A DNA stretch of 64,000 nt, from contig NZ_JABKDE010000003.1 in assembly GCF_013623835.1 (NCBI RefSeq), forward strand, positions 558,001-622,000. Direction: 5' to 3'. The DNA is from Brevibacterium oceani. GTDB taxonomy: Bacteria; Actinomycetota; Actinomycetes; Actinomycetales; Brevibacteriaceae. Shown here in pieces: positions 1 to 9,258 of this stretch (position 1 is the stretch's first letter; each line of letters begins with the position of its first letter). Below the pieces are notes generated by a model, which saw nothing but the letters and a program-made list of their open reading frames with translations, was not told the origin of the DNA and made no database searches. Made by a program: the position numbers and the translations under genes.

Positions 1-366
1 CTCCTCGACTTCTGGGCCGACTGGTGCGGCCCATGCAAGCAGTTCGCCCCGGTCTTCGAGAAGGCCTCCGAGGACAACCCCGACATCGTCTTCGGCAAGA
101 TCGACACCGAGGCCCAGCAGCAGCTGGCCGGACTCTTCGGAATCACCTCCATCCCCACCCTCGTCGCCTTCCGCCAGGGCATCGTCGTCTTCGCCCAGCC
201 CGGCGCGCTCGCCGCACCCCAGCTCGAACAGGTCATCACCGCCGTCAAGGGACTCGACATGGACGAGGTCCGGGCGGAACTGGAGAAGCAGGCCGCCGCC
301 GAGGCTGCCGAGCCGGAAGGCAACGGCCCGGATGCGATCCCGGCCGACCCCGGCGTCGACAAGTGA
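1..366 (+). CDS. Thioredoxin domain protein, 5' end cut by window
   Basis: The first 121 codons read in frame 1 give a thioredoxin fold. The redox motif WCGPC lies at fragment residues 8-12 and the cis-proline segment SIPTLVAF at about 50-57. Only the first 20 or so residues of a thioredoxin would be missing. After the core helix there is a hydrophilic Ala/Glu-rich tail of about 35 residues, ending in a TGA that overlaps the next gene (GTGA). It should act as a cytosolic disulfide reductase; the extended tail makes it a thioredoxin-like rather than a minimal TrxA protein. Coupling to the methyltransferase downstream is inferred from the overlap. Confidence 0.9.
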   Translation, partial: LLDFWADWCGPCKQFAPVFEKASEDNPDIVFGKIDTEAQQQLAGLFGITSIPTLVAFRQGIVVFAQPGALAAPQLEQVITAVKGLDMDEVRAELEKQAAAEAAEPEGNGPDAIPADPGVDK

Positions 367-1091
367 GCGACCAGGCCGTGAGCCTGACGTCGGAGACACC
401 CGCGACGACCGAGGCCGTCGGACCCCGGCCGGTCGGTGTGCCGGACTCCGTGGCCGCGTGGGAAGAGCGCTACTCCGGCGCGGAATCCGTGTGGTCGGGC
501 AATCCGAACGATGCCCTCGTGGCCGCCGTCGGTGAGATGACTCCCGGCCGCGTCCTCGACGTCGGCTGCGGAGAGGGCGCCGATGTCATCTGGCTCGCCG
601 AGCACGGCTGGGACGCCACCGGCATCGACCTGTCGACGACCGCCGTCGACCGCGCCCGCCGAGCCGCCGATGAGCGCGGGATCGACGCCGCCTTCGCCGT
701 CGCCGACATCTCCGACTGGGAACCGGAGAACACCGATCGCCGAGGCGGCTTCGACCTCGTCACCGGGTGCTTCCTCCACACCCGCCTGCCCGACACTCGG
801 GAGGAGCTGCTCGCCCGCGTCGCCGCACATGTGGCACCGGGCGGAGCCCTGCTCCTCGTCTCGCATGCGACCATGCCGGACTGGGCGGCCGAGCACGACG
901 AGAAGTTCGAGCACGGCATGGAACACCATCACGAACCCGTGAGCCCGAACGGGGACTTCGCCCTGCTCATCGGGGCCAGTCCTGATCGCTGGGAGATCGA
1001 ACTCGCCGAGATCCGCACCCGGCCGGTGACCTCACCCGACGGTGACCCGTCCGAACTCGAGGACGCCGTCCTCCTCGCCCGCCGGATCTGA
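363..1091 (+). CDS. Class I SAM-dependent methyltransferase
   Basis: A 242-residue protein if it starts at the GTG that overlaps the thioredoxin stop codon. SAM-binding motif I (VLDVGCGEGAD) is at residues 64-74, followed by the acidic motif II region (GWDATGID) and a post-II segment (FDLVTGCFLHTRL). The N-terminal segment with WEERYSGAESVWSGNPN resembles the small tellurite/thiopurine-type methyltransferases, which methylate thiols or small molecules. The true substrate cannot be told. Longer open reading frame exists upstream in this frame, but it only shadows the thioredoxin gene, so the overlapping GTG is preferred. Confidence 0.85.
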   Translation: MSDQAVSLTSETPATTEAVGPRPVGVPDSVAAWEERYSGAESVWSGNPNDALVAAVGEMTPGRVLDVGCGEGADVIWLAEHGWDATGIDLSTTAVDRARRAADERGIDAAFAVADISDWEPENTDRRGGFDLVTGCFLHTRLPDTREELLARVAAHVAPGGALLLVSHATMPDWAAEHDEKFEHGMEHHHEPVSPNGDFALLIGASPDRWEIELAEIRTRPVTSPDGDPSELEDAVLLARRI

Positions 1092-1133
1092 CGCGCTCGC
1101 CGGATCTGACGCGCTCGCCGGATCTGACTGACC
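1080..1133 (+). repeat. 18-bp tandem repeat spanning a stop codon
   Basis: The unit CGCCGGATCTGACGCGCT occurs twice exactly (1080-1097 and 1098-1115), with a third partial unit to about 1130. The methyltransferase stop codon lies inside the first unit, so each unit carries an in-frame-looking TGA. It looks like slippage duplication at a gene end. Confidence 0.85.
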
Positions 1134-1236
1134 TGTCGGAACTGACTGGCTCGCCCGGTCTCACCTCGCAGGATGAAGCCGTCCCACGGCTGCCCTGTTG
1201 ATGCGTATCGGCCTCGCGAACGACTATGGTTGAGCC

Positions 1237-4200
1237 ATGGCTCGGTTCAGCTTCCTTGAATGGCCGGTACTCCGGCAGTTCCGCACGTCCGATCGGACGG
1301 GTCGCGGCGAATCGGTGACGTCCCAGAAGACCCGAGACACCGCTCCTCGAACCGCCACGGCCGACAAGGTCGTCCAGTCCGTCTGCCCGTACTGCGCCGT
1401 GGGCTGCGGCCAGAAGATCTTCGTCAAGGACGACAAGGTCATCCAGATCGAAGGCGATCCCGATTCGCCGATCTCGCGGGGGCGCCTGTGCCCGAAGGGT
1501 GCCGCCAGCGAACAGCTCGTCAACGCCCCCGGCCGCGTCACCGACGTCCTCTACCGCGCACCGCGGGCCAAGGACTGGCAGAAGATCGAACTGAGCACCG
1601 CGATCGACATGATCGCCGATCGCTTCCTCGAAGCCCGCCGTAGGCATTGGGAGGACTTCGACGACAAGGGCCACCCGCTGCGGCGCACGATGGGCATCGC
1701 CAGCCTCGGCGGGGCAACCATCGACAACGAAGAGAACTACCTCGCGAAGAAGCTCTACACCGCCGCGGGCGCCATACAGATCGAGAACCAGGCGCGTATT
1801 TGACACTCCGCCACGGTTCCCAGTCTGGGAACCTCGTTCGGGCGAGGCGGCGCCACACAACCCGTCCAGGATATGGCGAATGCGGACTGCATCATCATCC
1901 AGGGCTCCAATATGGCCGAGTGCCACCCCGTGGGATTCCAGTGGGTGAGCGAAGCCAAGGCCCGAGGTGCCCGCATCATCCACGTCGATCCTCGATTCAC
2001 GCGCACCACCGCGATCGCCGATAAGCACGTCCCCATCCGGGCGGGCTCGGACATCGTGCTGCTCGGTGCGCTCATCAACCGGGTGCTGTCCGAAGGCAAG
2101 CACTTCGACGAGTACGTGCGTGCCTACACGAACGCCGCGAACCTCATCAGCGAGGACTATGTCGACACCGAGGACCTCGGCGGACTGTTCTCCGGCTTCG
2201 ACCCGGAGACGAACTCGTACGACAATTCGACCTGGTCCTACCAGACCGATGAGCAGGGTGCGCCCCTGACCGACCCAACGCTTCAGGACCCGCGGACGGC
2301 GTTCCAGATCCTCAAGCGGCACTACTCGCGCTACACCGCGGAAATGGTCGAGGAGAACTGCGGGATCAAACCCGCCGACTTCGACTACCTCTTCGAATCG
2401 GTGACGCAGAACTCGGGCCGGGAACGGACCACGTGCTTCGCCTACGCGGTCGGCTGGACTCAGCACAGCCTCGGCGCGCAATTCATCCGCACCGCCTCCA
2501 TCCTCCAGCTCCTGCTGGGAAATATGGGCCGACCGGGCGGCGGAATCATGGCGCTGCGCGGGCACGCGACGATCCAGGGATCGACCGATATTCCGACGCT
2601 GTTCAACTTGCTGCCCGGTTACCTGCCGATGCCCAGCGCCGGTGTCCACGACACCCTCGATGACTACGTCGCAGCCGTCGGCACCCCGGAGACCCACAAG
2701 GGCTTCTGGGCCAACGGTCGCAGCTACGCGGTCAGTCTGCTCAAGGCCTGGTGGGGCGATGCGGCGACACCGGACAACGACTTCGCCTACGACTATCTGC
2801 CGCGCATCAACGGCGCCCACGGCACGTACCAGACGCAGGTGCGCATGCTCAACGACGGAGTCGACGGGTACTTCCTGCTCGGCCAGAACCCGGCCGTGGG
2901 ATCGGCCAACGGTCGTATGCAGCGGATGGCGATGAGTCATCTCAAGTGGATGGTTGTGCGCGACTTCAGCCTCATCGAATCCGCCACCTGGTGGAAGGAC
3001 GGCCCGGAGATCGAAACCGGGGAGATGAAGACCGAGGACATCGAGACCGAGATGTTCTTCATGCCCGCGGCCAACCACACTGAGAAGGCCGGCACCTTCA
3101 CCCAGACCCAGCGTCTGGTGCAGTGGCGGCACAAGGCCGTCAACCCCCCGGGAGATGCGCAGAGCGAACTCGACTTCTTCTACGAGCTCGGTCAGCGGAT
3201 CCGCGAGAAGCTGGCCGACTCCGATGATCCGCGCGATCGTCCGCTGCTCGATCTGACCTGGAACTACCCGGTCGACGAGGAAGGCGAAGTCGACGCCGAA
3301 GCCGTGGTCAAGGAGATCAACGGCTACCGGGTCGGCGGCGAGGACGACGGTCAGCCGCTGGAGAACTTCAACCAGTACGCCTCCGACGGGTCGACCGCCG
3401 GCGGCTGCTGGATCTACGCCGGCGTCTATGCCGGCGGTGTGAACATGGCCGCCCGACGCAAACCGCGCAGCGAGCAGGATGAGACTGCGGCCGAATGGGC
3501 GTGGGCGTGGCCGGCGAACCGGCGCATCCTCTACAACCGCGCCTCGGCGGCCCCCGACGGGACCCCCTGGTCGGAGCGGAAGAAGTTCGTCTGGTGGGAC
3601 GAAGAGGCCGGTAAGTGGACGGGCAAGGACGTGCCCGACTTCCCCATCGATCGCGCCCCCGCGGCGAGGTCGGATCAGGCCTACGGCGGTCCTGCTCACC
3701 TCGACGGCGACGATCCGTTCATCATGCAGTCCGACGGCAAGGGATGGCTCTTCGCACCCAGCGGCATGGTCGACGGTCCGATGCCCACGCATTACGAGCC
3801 GCAGGAGTCGACGGTCGCCAATCCGCTCTATCCGCAACAGAACAGCCCGACGCGGAAGGTCATGCGGCGCGGGGACAACCTGTCCGCGCCCGGTGCCGGC
3901 TACCCCGGTTCCGAGGTCTTCCCGTACGTGTTCACGACCTACCGGCTCACCGAGCATCACACCGCCGGAGGCATGTCCCGCTGGCTGCCGTACCTGTCCG
4001 AGCTGCAACCGGAGATGTTCTGTGAGATCTCACCGGAGCTCGCCGCCGAGGTGGGGCTCGAGCCCTACGGGTGGGCGACCTTGGTCTCCCCGCGGGCGGC
4101 GATCGAGGCCCGCGTGCTCGTGACGAAGCGGATGAACCCGCTGACCATCGGCGGACGCACCGTCCACCAGATCGGCCTGCCCTACCACTGGGGCGTGGGC

Positions 4201-4920
4201 GGTCAGGGCGCCGTCGTCGAAGGGGACTCCGCCAACGACCTGCTCGGTGTGACGATGGATCCGAACGTGTTCATCCAGAACAGCAAGTACGTCGCGGGCA
4301 CGATCGTGCCCGGCAGGCGTCCGCGCGGTCCCGAGCTCGTCGACTTCGTCGAGAAGTACCAGCGCGAGGCCGGTCTGACCACGGAGTCCGGAAACCAGCA
4401 GGTCACCGCTCCCGAATCCGACGTCGAAGCGGCCGCTGCCGCCGGCGCCGGACACAGCGTCGGCGGCCACCCGCACCGCGGAGGCGACTCGGCGGTGGGT
4501 GTGACCCCGGGCAAGACGCTTGGCGGAGACACCGTCGCCGGTCCGACGGTCGAGAGTGCCGATGATCGCACCGGACGGGTCGATCTGGGGCCGGTCGACA
4601 CGACCGACGCGAATTCGACCGACGATGGGGACGCGACCGACGCGAATTCGGCCGACGATGGGGACGCGACCGACGGCGATCCCGATCACGGCCGTGATCT
4701 CGACGGATCCGCCGTCACCGACTCAGAGGTCCGAGATGCCGAGGCGGAGCAGGCGCAGCGCGCGCAGGCTCAGCTCGACGAACGCCCCCGGGAGAAGGCC
4801 GATGGCTCCGGCGTGCGTGACGGTGCCGGCGACGACAGCGCGGGCTCCGGCACGTCAGATGCCGGTGCAGACTCGGACCGGGTGGACAATGGAACCAGCG
4901 ATGAAGGGGAGGATGACTGA
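1237..4920 (+). CDS. fdhA: Formate dehydrogenase catalytic (alpha) subunit, selenoprotein
   Basis: Molybdopterin/[4Fe-4S] formate dehydrogenase of 1,227 residues, oxidising formate to CO2. The [4Fe-4S] cysteines are C50, C53, C57 and C85 (PYCAVGCG ... GRLCPKG). Codon 189 is UGA (1801-1803), in the context ENQARI-U-HSATVPSLG, exactly where this family has selenocysteine. The frame continues open to 4920 with clear family sequence (NADCIIIQGSNMAECHP) and a C-terminal cofactor domain. The usual end is near residue 1055. Beyond it is an acidic, Asp/Thr/Gly-rich tail of about 170 residues that looks disordered. No twin-arginine signal is visible, so the subunit probably stays in the cytoplasm. Start: ATG 1237, chosen because the family's N-terminal WPVLRQ segment precedes the Fe-S domain. 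No good Shine-Dalgarno is seen; a TATGGT hexamer ending 7 nt upstream could mean a leaderless message (inference). Confidence 0.95.
1804..1844 (+). promoter_or_regulatory. Bacterial SECIS element of fdhA
   Basis: Directly after the UGA at 1801-1803 lies a perfect 8-bp hairpin, GGTTCCCA (1815-1822) and TGGGAACC (1826-1833). The 3-nt loop GTC puts a G and U at the apex, as SelB-binding hairpins require. A lower stem can form between 1809-1812 (CGCC) and 1841-1844 (GGCG). The loop sits about 20 nt past the UGA, within the spacing known for bacterial SECIS elements. It is coding sequence too (residues 190 onward). Confidence 0.88.
4606..4671 (+). repeat. 33-bp tandem repeat inside fdhA tail
   Basis: Two adjacent 33-bp units (4606-4638, 4639-4671) differ at one base and encode DANSTDDGDAT then DANSADDGDAT. 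They lie in the acidic C-terminal extension of FdhA and suggest that the tail grows and shrinks by slippage. Confidence 0.85.
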
Positions 4921-6044
4921 TGTCGGCTTCGACGCTTGACAGCGGCACGGTCGCTGACGGCCACTGGCACGATTCGACGCAGAATCGCAAGGGGTTCTTC
5001 ACCGACACCTCGATCTGCATCGGCTGCAAGGCCTGCGAGGTCGCGTGCAAGGAATGGAACCGCAATCCCCAGGACGGAACCTTCGAGCTGCTCGGCTCCT
5101 CGTACGACAACACGGGCAGCCTCGGCGCGAACACCTGGCGTCACGTCGCCTTCATCGAACAGGACTCCGAACGGATCGAGAAAGCCCGCGAATCCGGGCG
5201 CAAACTCGTCAACCTCGGCATGCCCACCATCCGACCTCGCACCGACGAGAGTGCCGCAGTCCAGCCTCTGGGCGGAGCGCTCGGTGCCGCGGATGAGGGC
5301 CGGACCAGCGACGGTCTGCCGACGACGCCGCAGCTCGACGTCGACCTCCTCGCCCCCGGGGCGATGGAACCGGCCGATCTGTCCGGGGTCGACACCACCC
5401 CGCCGGACACCGCCGACTTCCGGTGGCTGATGTCCTCGGACGTGTGCAAGCACTGCACGCATGCCGGCTGTCTCGATGTGTGCCCGACCGGTGCGCTCTT
5501 CCGCACCGAATTCGACACCGTCGTCGTCCAGAACGACGTCTGCAACGGTTGCGGCACGTGTGTGGCCGGCTGCCCCTTCGGTGTCATCGAACGTCGTGAT
5601 GACGGCACGATCAACACACCCACCGACCGTGATGACCGCAAGGCCGCGGACATGGACGTGCCGGATGCGGGCACCGCGAACAAGTGCACGCTCTGCTACG
5701 ACCGCCTCGTCGAGGGCCAGGAACCGGCGTGTGCGCAGACCTGCCCGACCCAGTCGATCAAGTTCGGCGACCGGTCGGACATGGTCGACAAGGCGCATGA
5801 ACGCGTCGCCGAACTCCATGCGAAGGGCCTGACCGAGGCCCGACTCTACGGAGCGAACCCGAATGACGGCGTCGGCGGCACCGGATCCGTGTTCCTCCTC
5901 CTCGACGAACCCGAGGTCTACGGGCTGCCGCCGGATCCTCGGGTGGCGACGAAGGACCTGCCCGGAATGTTCGCGTCCGCAGGTGTCGCCGCACTGGGCA
6001 TGGTCGCGGCCGCGGGACTGGCGTTCCTCGGGAGCCGACGTTGA
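4920..6044 (+). CDS. fdhB: Formate dehydrogenase iron-sulfur (beta) subunit
   Basis: A 374-residue ferredoxin-like electron-transfer subunit. Cysteine clusters are visible at C33/C36/C39/C43 (CIGCKACEVACK), at CKHCTHAGCLDVCP, at CNGCGTCVAGCP and at CTLCYDR...CAQTCP, enough for four [4Fe-4S] clusters as in FdoH/FdnH. An insertion of about 80 residues separates the first cluster from the second, longer than in the enterobacterial subunits. The C-terminus has a hydrophobic segment (GVAALGMVAAAGLAFLG) that should anchor it in the membrane. Its ATG overlaps the fdhA stop (TGATG), so translation is coupled. It passes electrons from FdhA to the membrane subunit. Confidence 0.93.
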   Translation: MSASTLDSGTVADGHWHDSTQNRKGFFTDTSICIGCKACEVACKEWNRNPQDGTFELLGSSYDNTGSLGANTWRHVAFIEQDSERIEKARESGRKLVNLGMPTIRPRTDESAAVQPLGGALGAADEGRTSDGLPTTPQLDVDLLAPGAMEPADLSGVDTTPPDTADFRWLMSSDVCKHCTHAGCLDVCPTGALFRTEFDTVVVQNDVCNGCGTCVAGCPFGVIERRDDGTINTPTDRDDRKAADMDVPDAGTANKCTLCYDRLVEGQEPACAQTCPTQSIKFGDRSDMVDKAHERVAELHAKGLTEARLYGANPNDGVGGTGSVFLLLDEPEVYGLPPDPRVATKDLPGMFASAGVAALGMVAAAGLAFLGSRR

Positions 6045-7291
6045 GCACCTCCGAATTCGATTCCTACCGCCCACCCGAGCCCGAAGGCGGACGCCGGAAA
6101 CGTCGACGAGGCGGTCGCCCGGGTGGCAGTGGTGGTCCCGGCGGCTCCGGGGGCCCGGGAGGTCGGGGCTGGAAGAACCGCGGTTCCGACGGCAATCGTG
6201 AGATGCCGATGGTCGAGGACGTCGAGTTCACGTCTTACTACGGCAGGCCCATCGTCAAGGCTCCGCCGTGGGGTCACGAGATCGCGCTCTACCTGTTTCT
6301 CGGCGGACTGGCCGGCGGGTCGACCCTGCTGGGACTCGGCGCTCAATTCACCGACCGCCCGGGGCTGCGGATCGCCAGCCGGATGACGGCGATCACGGCG
6401 ACCGGAGTCGGCGGAGCGGCGCTCGTCGCCGACCTCGGACGACCCGAGCGGTTCATCAATATGATGCGCGTGGTCAAGGTGTCCTCGCCGATGAGCCTGG
6501 GCACCTGGATCCTCTCGGGCTTCGGTGTCGGTTCGGGTGTGACCTTTGCGGTCGAGCTCGACCGGGTGACCGGGCAGAAGCTGCTTCCGCTGGGGCCCCT
6601 GCGCAAGGTGCTCCACGCGATGGAGACACCGGCGGCCCTCGAGTCGGCGTTCTTCGCCACGCCGCTGGCCGCGTACACGGCGGTGCTGCTCGGGGCGACG
6701 GCCGTGCCCACCTGGAACGCTGCCGGTCGCAATGGCCTGCCGTATGTGTTCGTGTCCTCAGCATCGCTGGCCGCTGGAGGTGCGGCAATGGCGCTCGCTC
6801 CGGTGCGGGAGACGGGCCCGGCACGGCTGCTCGCGCTCACCGGGGCCGCCGGTGACGCCTACGCGATGTCGGCGATGAAGAAGCGCATGCACCCGGCCGA
6901 GGTCGACCCGATGGAAGACGGCGAACCCGGCCACAAGCTCCACCGTGCTGAGAAGTTGCTCATCGCCGGCGCCATCGGTGCCGCCGCCATCGAGGTGGGC
7001 GCACGGGTATTCGCGAAGAAGCTCGGCGGGCGGGGTGCCGGCGGTTCGGGCGCGGGTGGTTCGGCTGCTGGAGGCAAACGGAGCTGGAAGACGCGGGCCG
7101 CACTGCGCGCGCTGTCGGTCGTGTCCGGCACGGCGCTCGCGGCCGCCTCGGCGTACACCCGTTTCGGGATGCTCGAAGCCGGCATCGAGTCGACGAAGGA
7201 CCCGCGTCACGTCGTCGAACCGCAGCGCGCTCGCCTCGAAGAGCGCCGCGCCCGCGGCATCACCGACGACTCGATCACCACCGGCCGGTAG
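6041..7291 (+). CDS. NrfD/PsrC-like membrane subunit of formate dehydrogenase
   Basis: A 416-residue polytopic membrane protein of the NrfD (polysulfide-reductase C) type. After an Arg/Gly-rich, positively charged N-terminus of about 45 residues there is the family segment PPWGHEIALYLFLGGLAGGS, then several hydrophobic helices with DLGRPERFINMMRVVK and SPMSLGTWIL. This subunit type replaces the cytochrome b FdnI and hands electrons to menaquinone. The start is a TTG overlapping the fdhB stop (TTGA). A Gly/Ala-rich repeat loop (GGRGAGGSGAGGSAAGG) sits near residue 340. It closes the three-gene operon. Confidence 0.85.
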   Translation: MSTSEFDSYRPPEPEGGRRKRRRGGRPGGSGGPGGSGGPGGRGWKNRGSDGNREMPMVEDVEFTSYYGRPIVKAPPWGHEIALYLFLGGLAGGSTLLGLGAQFTDRPGLRIASRMTAITATGVGGAALVADLGRPERFINMMRVVKVSSPMSLGTWILSGFGVGSGVTFAVELDRVTGQKLLPLGPLRKVLHAMETPAALESAFFATPLAAYTAVLLGATAVPTWNAAGRNGLPYVFVSSASLAAGGAAMALAPVRETGPARLLALTGAAGDAYAMSAMKKRMHPAEVDPMEDGEPGHKLHRAEKLLIAGAIGAAAIEVGARVFAKKLGGRGAGGSGAGGSAAGGKRSWKTRAALRALSVVSGTALAAASAYTRFGMLEAGIESTKDPRHVVEPQRARLEERRARGITDDSITTGR

Positions 7292-7372
7292 AGTGCGGGA
7301 GCTGCGCGGGACCCGCGAAGTGCGGGACTGTGCACGGAGAACGTGCGGCGAACTTGGGTGCTGTTTTGGATT

Positions 7373-7411
7373 AATTATGGCGAGAACTGGATTTGCGAGA
7401 CTGCCATAATT
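7373..7411. repeat. Inverted repeat with 9-bp arms
   Basis: AATTATGGC (7373-7381) and GCCATAATT (7403-7411) are exact complements around 21 nt. It lies just past fdhC in the AT-rich gap, with a T-rich stretch following. It could be part of the fdh terminator or the end of a small lost element. Confidence 0.6.
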
Positions 7412-7518
7412 TCTTGTAGCTATAGATTATATTCGCTGGTGAGAGGCTTGTCGGGGTAGGAGCTTGGGCCAACGGCCCGGAGTTCGGCGCCCACTTACAG
7501 CTCGGCATCTCTCACCGA

Positions 7519-7560
7519 TAGCGCCAAAACACCACGGTGCGACGGGAGGTTTTGGCGCTA
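7519..7560. terminator. Inverted repeat with 12-bp perfect arms, possible bidirectional terminator
   Basis: TAGCGCCAAAAC (7519-7530) pairs perfectly with GTTTTGGCGCTA (7549-7560) around an 18-nt loop. It sits between two convergent genes, where a shared terminator is expected. There is no clear U-tract outside the arms, so a repetitive palindromic element is also possible. Confidence 0.5.
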
Positions 7561-7614
7561 AAGGTGACGGACAGTCCACGACTCGTCGTTCAGATGGTGT
7601 TTCGGCGCGGTCCC

Positions 7615-9258
7615 CTATTCGCTCACGGCATCCTCATTCGCGAAGACCGGCTCACCATCGACGAATGTGGACAGGGTGTGGGCGTCGAGAAGCTTCTGGT
7701 AGTCGTCGCTGAACGGGTTCACATCGATGACGGTGAAGTTCGCCCGCCCGCCGGGCACGATCCGGCCGATGCCGTCTTCGAACCTGCCCGCCGAGGCGGC
7801 GCCGAGAGTGAGGGCCTCCAGCGCCTGACCCGGCGAGAATGCCCGCTCGGGATGGTACGACTCGTCACCCGGGGCGAGGGCGGACCGAGTGGTCAGGGCG
7901 ATGAACAAATTGTGGCTGGTGATATGCGGTGCCGTCGGAGCATCAGTGCCCAGAGCCATGCGGACACCCGACTCTCGCATGAGACGCCAGGGGAATCCGG
8001 TTTCTCCTCGCTCGTCGCCGAGCACACCCATCCAGTTGGCCATAATCGCTGGGTCGCAGTGCACCGGCTGAATCGAAGCGGTGACTCCGAGGGCAGCCAT
8101 CCGTGCAATCGTGGAATCGGTCACCGATTCCAGATGCTCGATTCGTGTGGCTCTCGGCCGCGGTCCATTGATTCGTCCACACTCTTCGACGAGGCGGAGC
8201 GCAATTTCGCTCGCGTGATCACCGATTGCGTGCATGGCGAGCTCGAGTTCACGAGCATCCGCGGCGGTTGCCACGGGTGCTGCCGATTCGAACGACCAGA
8301 TCGGCTCTGCCTGAGAGCCGTCGACATATGGTTCGCGCATGGCTGCGGTACAGGCATCGATCACTCCATCAAGGATGAACTTCACACCGACGATGCGGAA
8401 CCAGTCAGAGCCGGGACCCGCAGCGAATTGATCTCGCATCTCAGCCGCTCGTGCAACTGACTCGAGGTCGCGAGCCGAGTCACCGGTGGGACGGAGCAGC
8501 CAGTATCCCGCGACAGGAAACGGGAGGTGTCCATCCCGGTCGAGGCGTCGGCGGAACGCAGCGGCTTCGGCCTCTCCGATCGCCATGTCCGTTGCCGCGG
8601 TCACGCCGTTTTCGAGGTATACGCGGAAGGCGCTGTCAAGGAAGCGGTCCCGGTCGTCGTCGGTCGCGATGGCCTCGAGATATGACCACGCGTACTCGAT
8701 GGCTGCGCTCTCAAGCAGTAAGCCCGTCGCGTCGCCGACCGTATCGCGAACGATCTGCCCGCCCGGTGGGTTGGGAGTCTCGGCTCCGATTCCCATTGCG
8801 TTCATCGCAACAGTATTCACCCACGCGGAGTGCACGTCATTGGAATCGAGCAGAACGGGAATGTCTGCGATGACGGCATCGATCATCGATGCGGTCGGCC
8901 GTCCCCCTGGTATTGCCTCGAACATCCAGCCCGCACCGAGGATGAATGCCGCGTCAGGCTGTTCCTCGCGCCGGAGGCGAAGGCGCTCTTGGATCTCTTC
9001 GAGGCTTCGGCAGTCGCGCAACTGAACCTTGTCGAGGGTCTGGCCGAGCATCACCATGTGTGTATGGGCTTCAACGAATCCGGGTGCGATGAGGGCACCG
9101 TTGACGTCGACTTCGGCGGCTGAATCGTCGACTGTCGAGCGTACTGCTTCACGACTGCCGACCGAGAGTACACGACCGTCACGGATCGCCATCGCTTCGG
9201 AGACCGGTGCATGAGCTGAGCCGGTGAAGACCGCCCCATTAGTGAAGACCGTGGTCAT
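7615..9258 (-). CDS. YtcJ-like metal-dependent amidohydrolase
   Basis: A 547-residue amidohydrolase-superfamily protein (TIM barrel with flanking beta-sandwich), length typical of the YtcJ group. Metal-binding HTH is at residues 65-67 (FVEAHTHMV), then KFILDG, a HAIGDHA segment, RIEH and GTDAP near the C-terminus. Relatives hydrolyse amides, imidates or N-formyl groups; the substrate here is unknown. The ATG (9256-9258) overlaps the stop of the MFS gene (ATGA) and is preceded by AAAGGA, which fixes the start over upstream in-frame codons. It forms an operon with that carrier, suggesting uptake followed by hydrolysis of the same compound. Confidence 0.88.
   Translation of the reverse strand: MTTVFTNGAVFTGSAHAPVSEAMAIRDGRVLSVGSREAVRSTVDDSAAEVDVNGALIAPGFVEAHTHMVMLGQTLDKVQLRDCRSLEEIQERLRLRREEQPDAAFILGAGWMFEAIPGGRPTASMIDAVIADIPVLLDSNDVHSAWVNTVAMNAMGIGAETPNPPGGQIVRDTVGDATGLLLESAAIEYAWSYLEAIATDDDRDRFLDSAFRVYLENGVTAATDMAIGEAEAAAFRRRLDRDGHLPFPVAGYWLLRPTGDSARDLESVARAAEMRDQFAAGPGSDWFRIVGVKFILDGVIDACTAAMREPYVDGSQAEPIWSFESAAPVATAADARELELAMHAIGDHASEIALRLVEECGRINGPRPRATRIEHLESVTDSTIARMAALGVTASIQPVHCDPAIMANWMGVLGDERGETGFPWRLMRESGVRMALGTDAPTAPHITSHNLFIALTTRSALAPGDESYHPERAFSPGQALEALTLGAASAGRFEDGIGRIVPGGRANFTVIDVNPFSDDYQKLLDAHTLSTFVDGEPVFANEDAVSE

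Larger units (their letters stand above)
7292..7614. other. AT-rich intergenic gap between convergent genes
   Basis: This 323-bp gap separates fdhC (+) from the amidohydrolase (-). It contains an unusually AT-rich core (about 7365-7440) and two long inverted repeats listed separately. I see no convincing gene: the short frames here lack a ribosome site and any recognisable product. Confidence 0.7.

Noticed and set aside
1801-1803. UGA in fdhA as a pseudogene mutation or frameshift
   Set aside because: The frame is unchanged across it, the site is the known Sec position, a SECIS hairpin follows, and the full Sec machinery is encoded nearby.
967-4008. A 1,013-codon open frame antisense to fdhA
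   Set aside because: It has no family resemblance, is Arg/Gly/Val-biased as expected for the complement of a GC-rich gene, and covers a certain selenoprotein gene.
7537-8460. A 307-codon rightward frame over the amidohydrolase
   Set aside because: There is no recognisable product or ribosome site, while the opposite strand has all metal-binding motifs.
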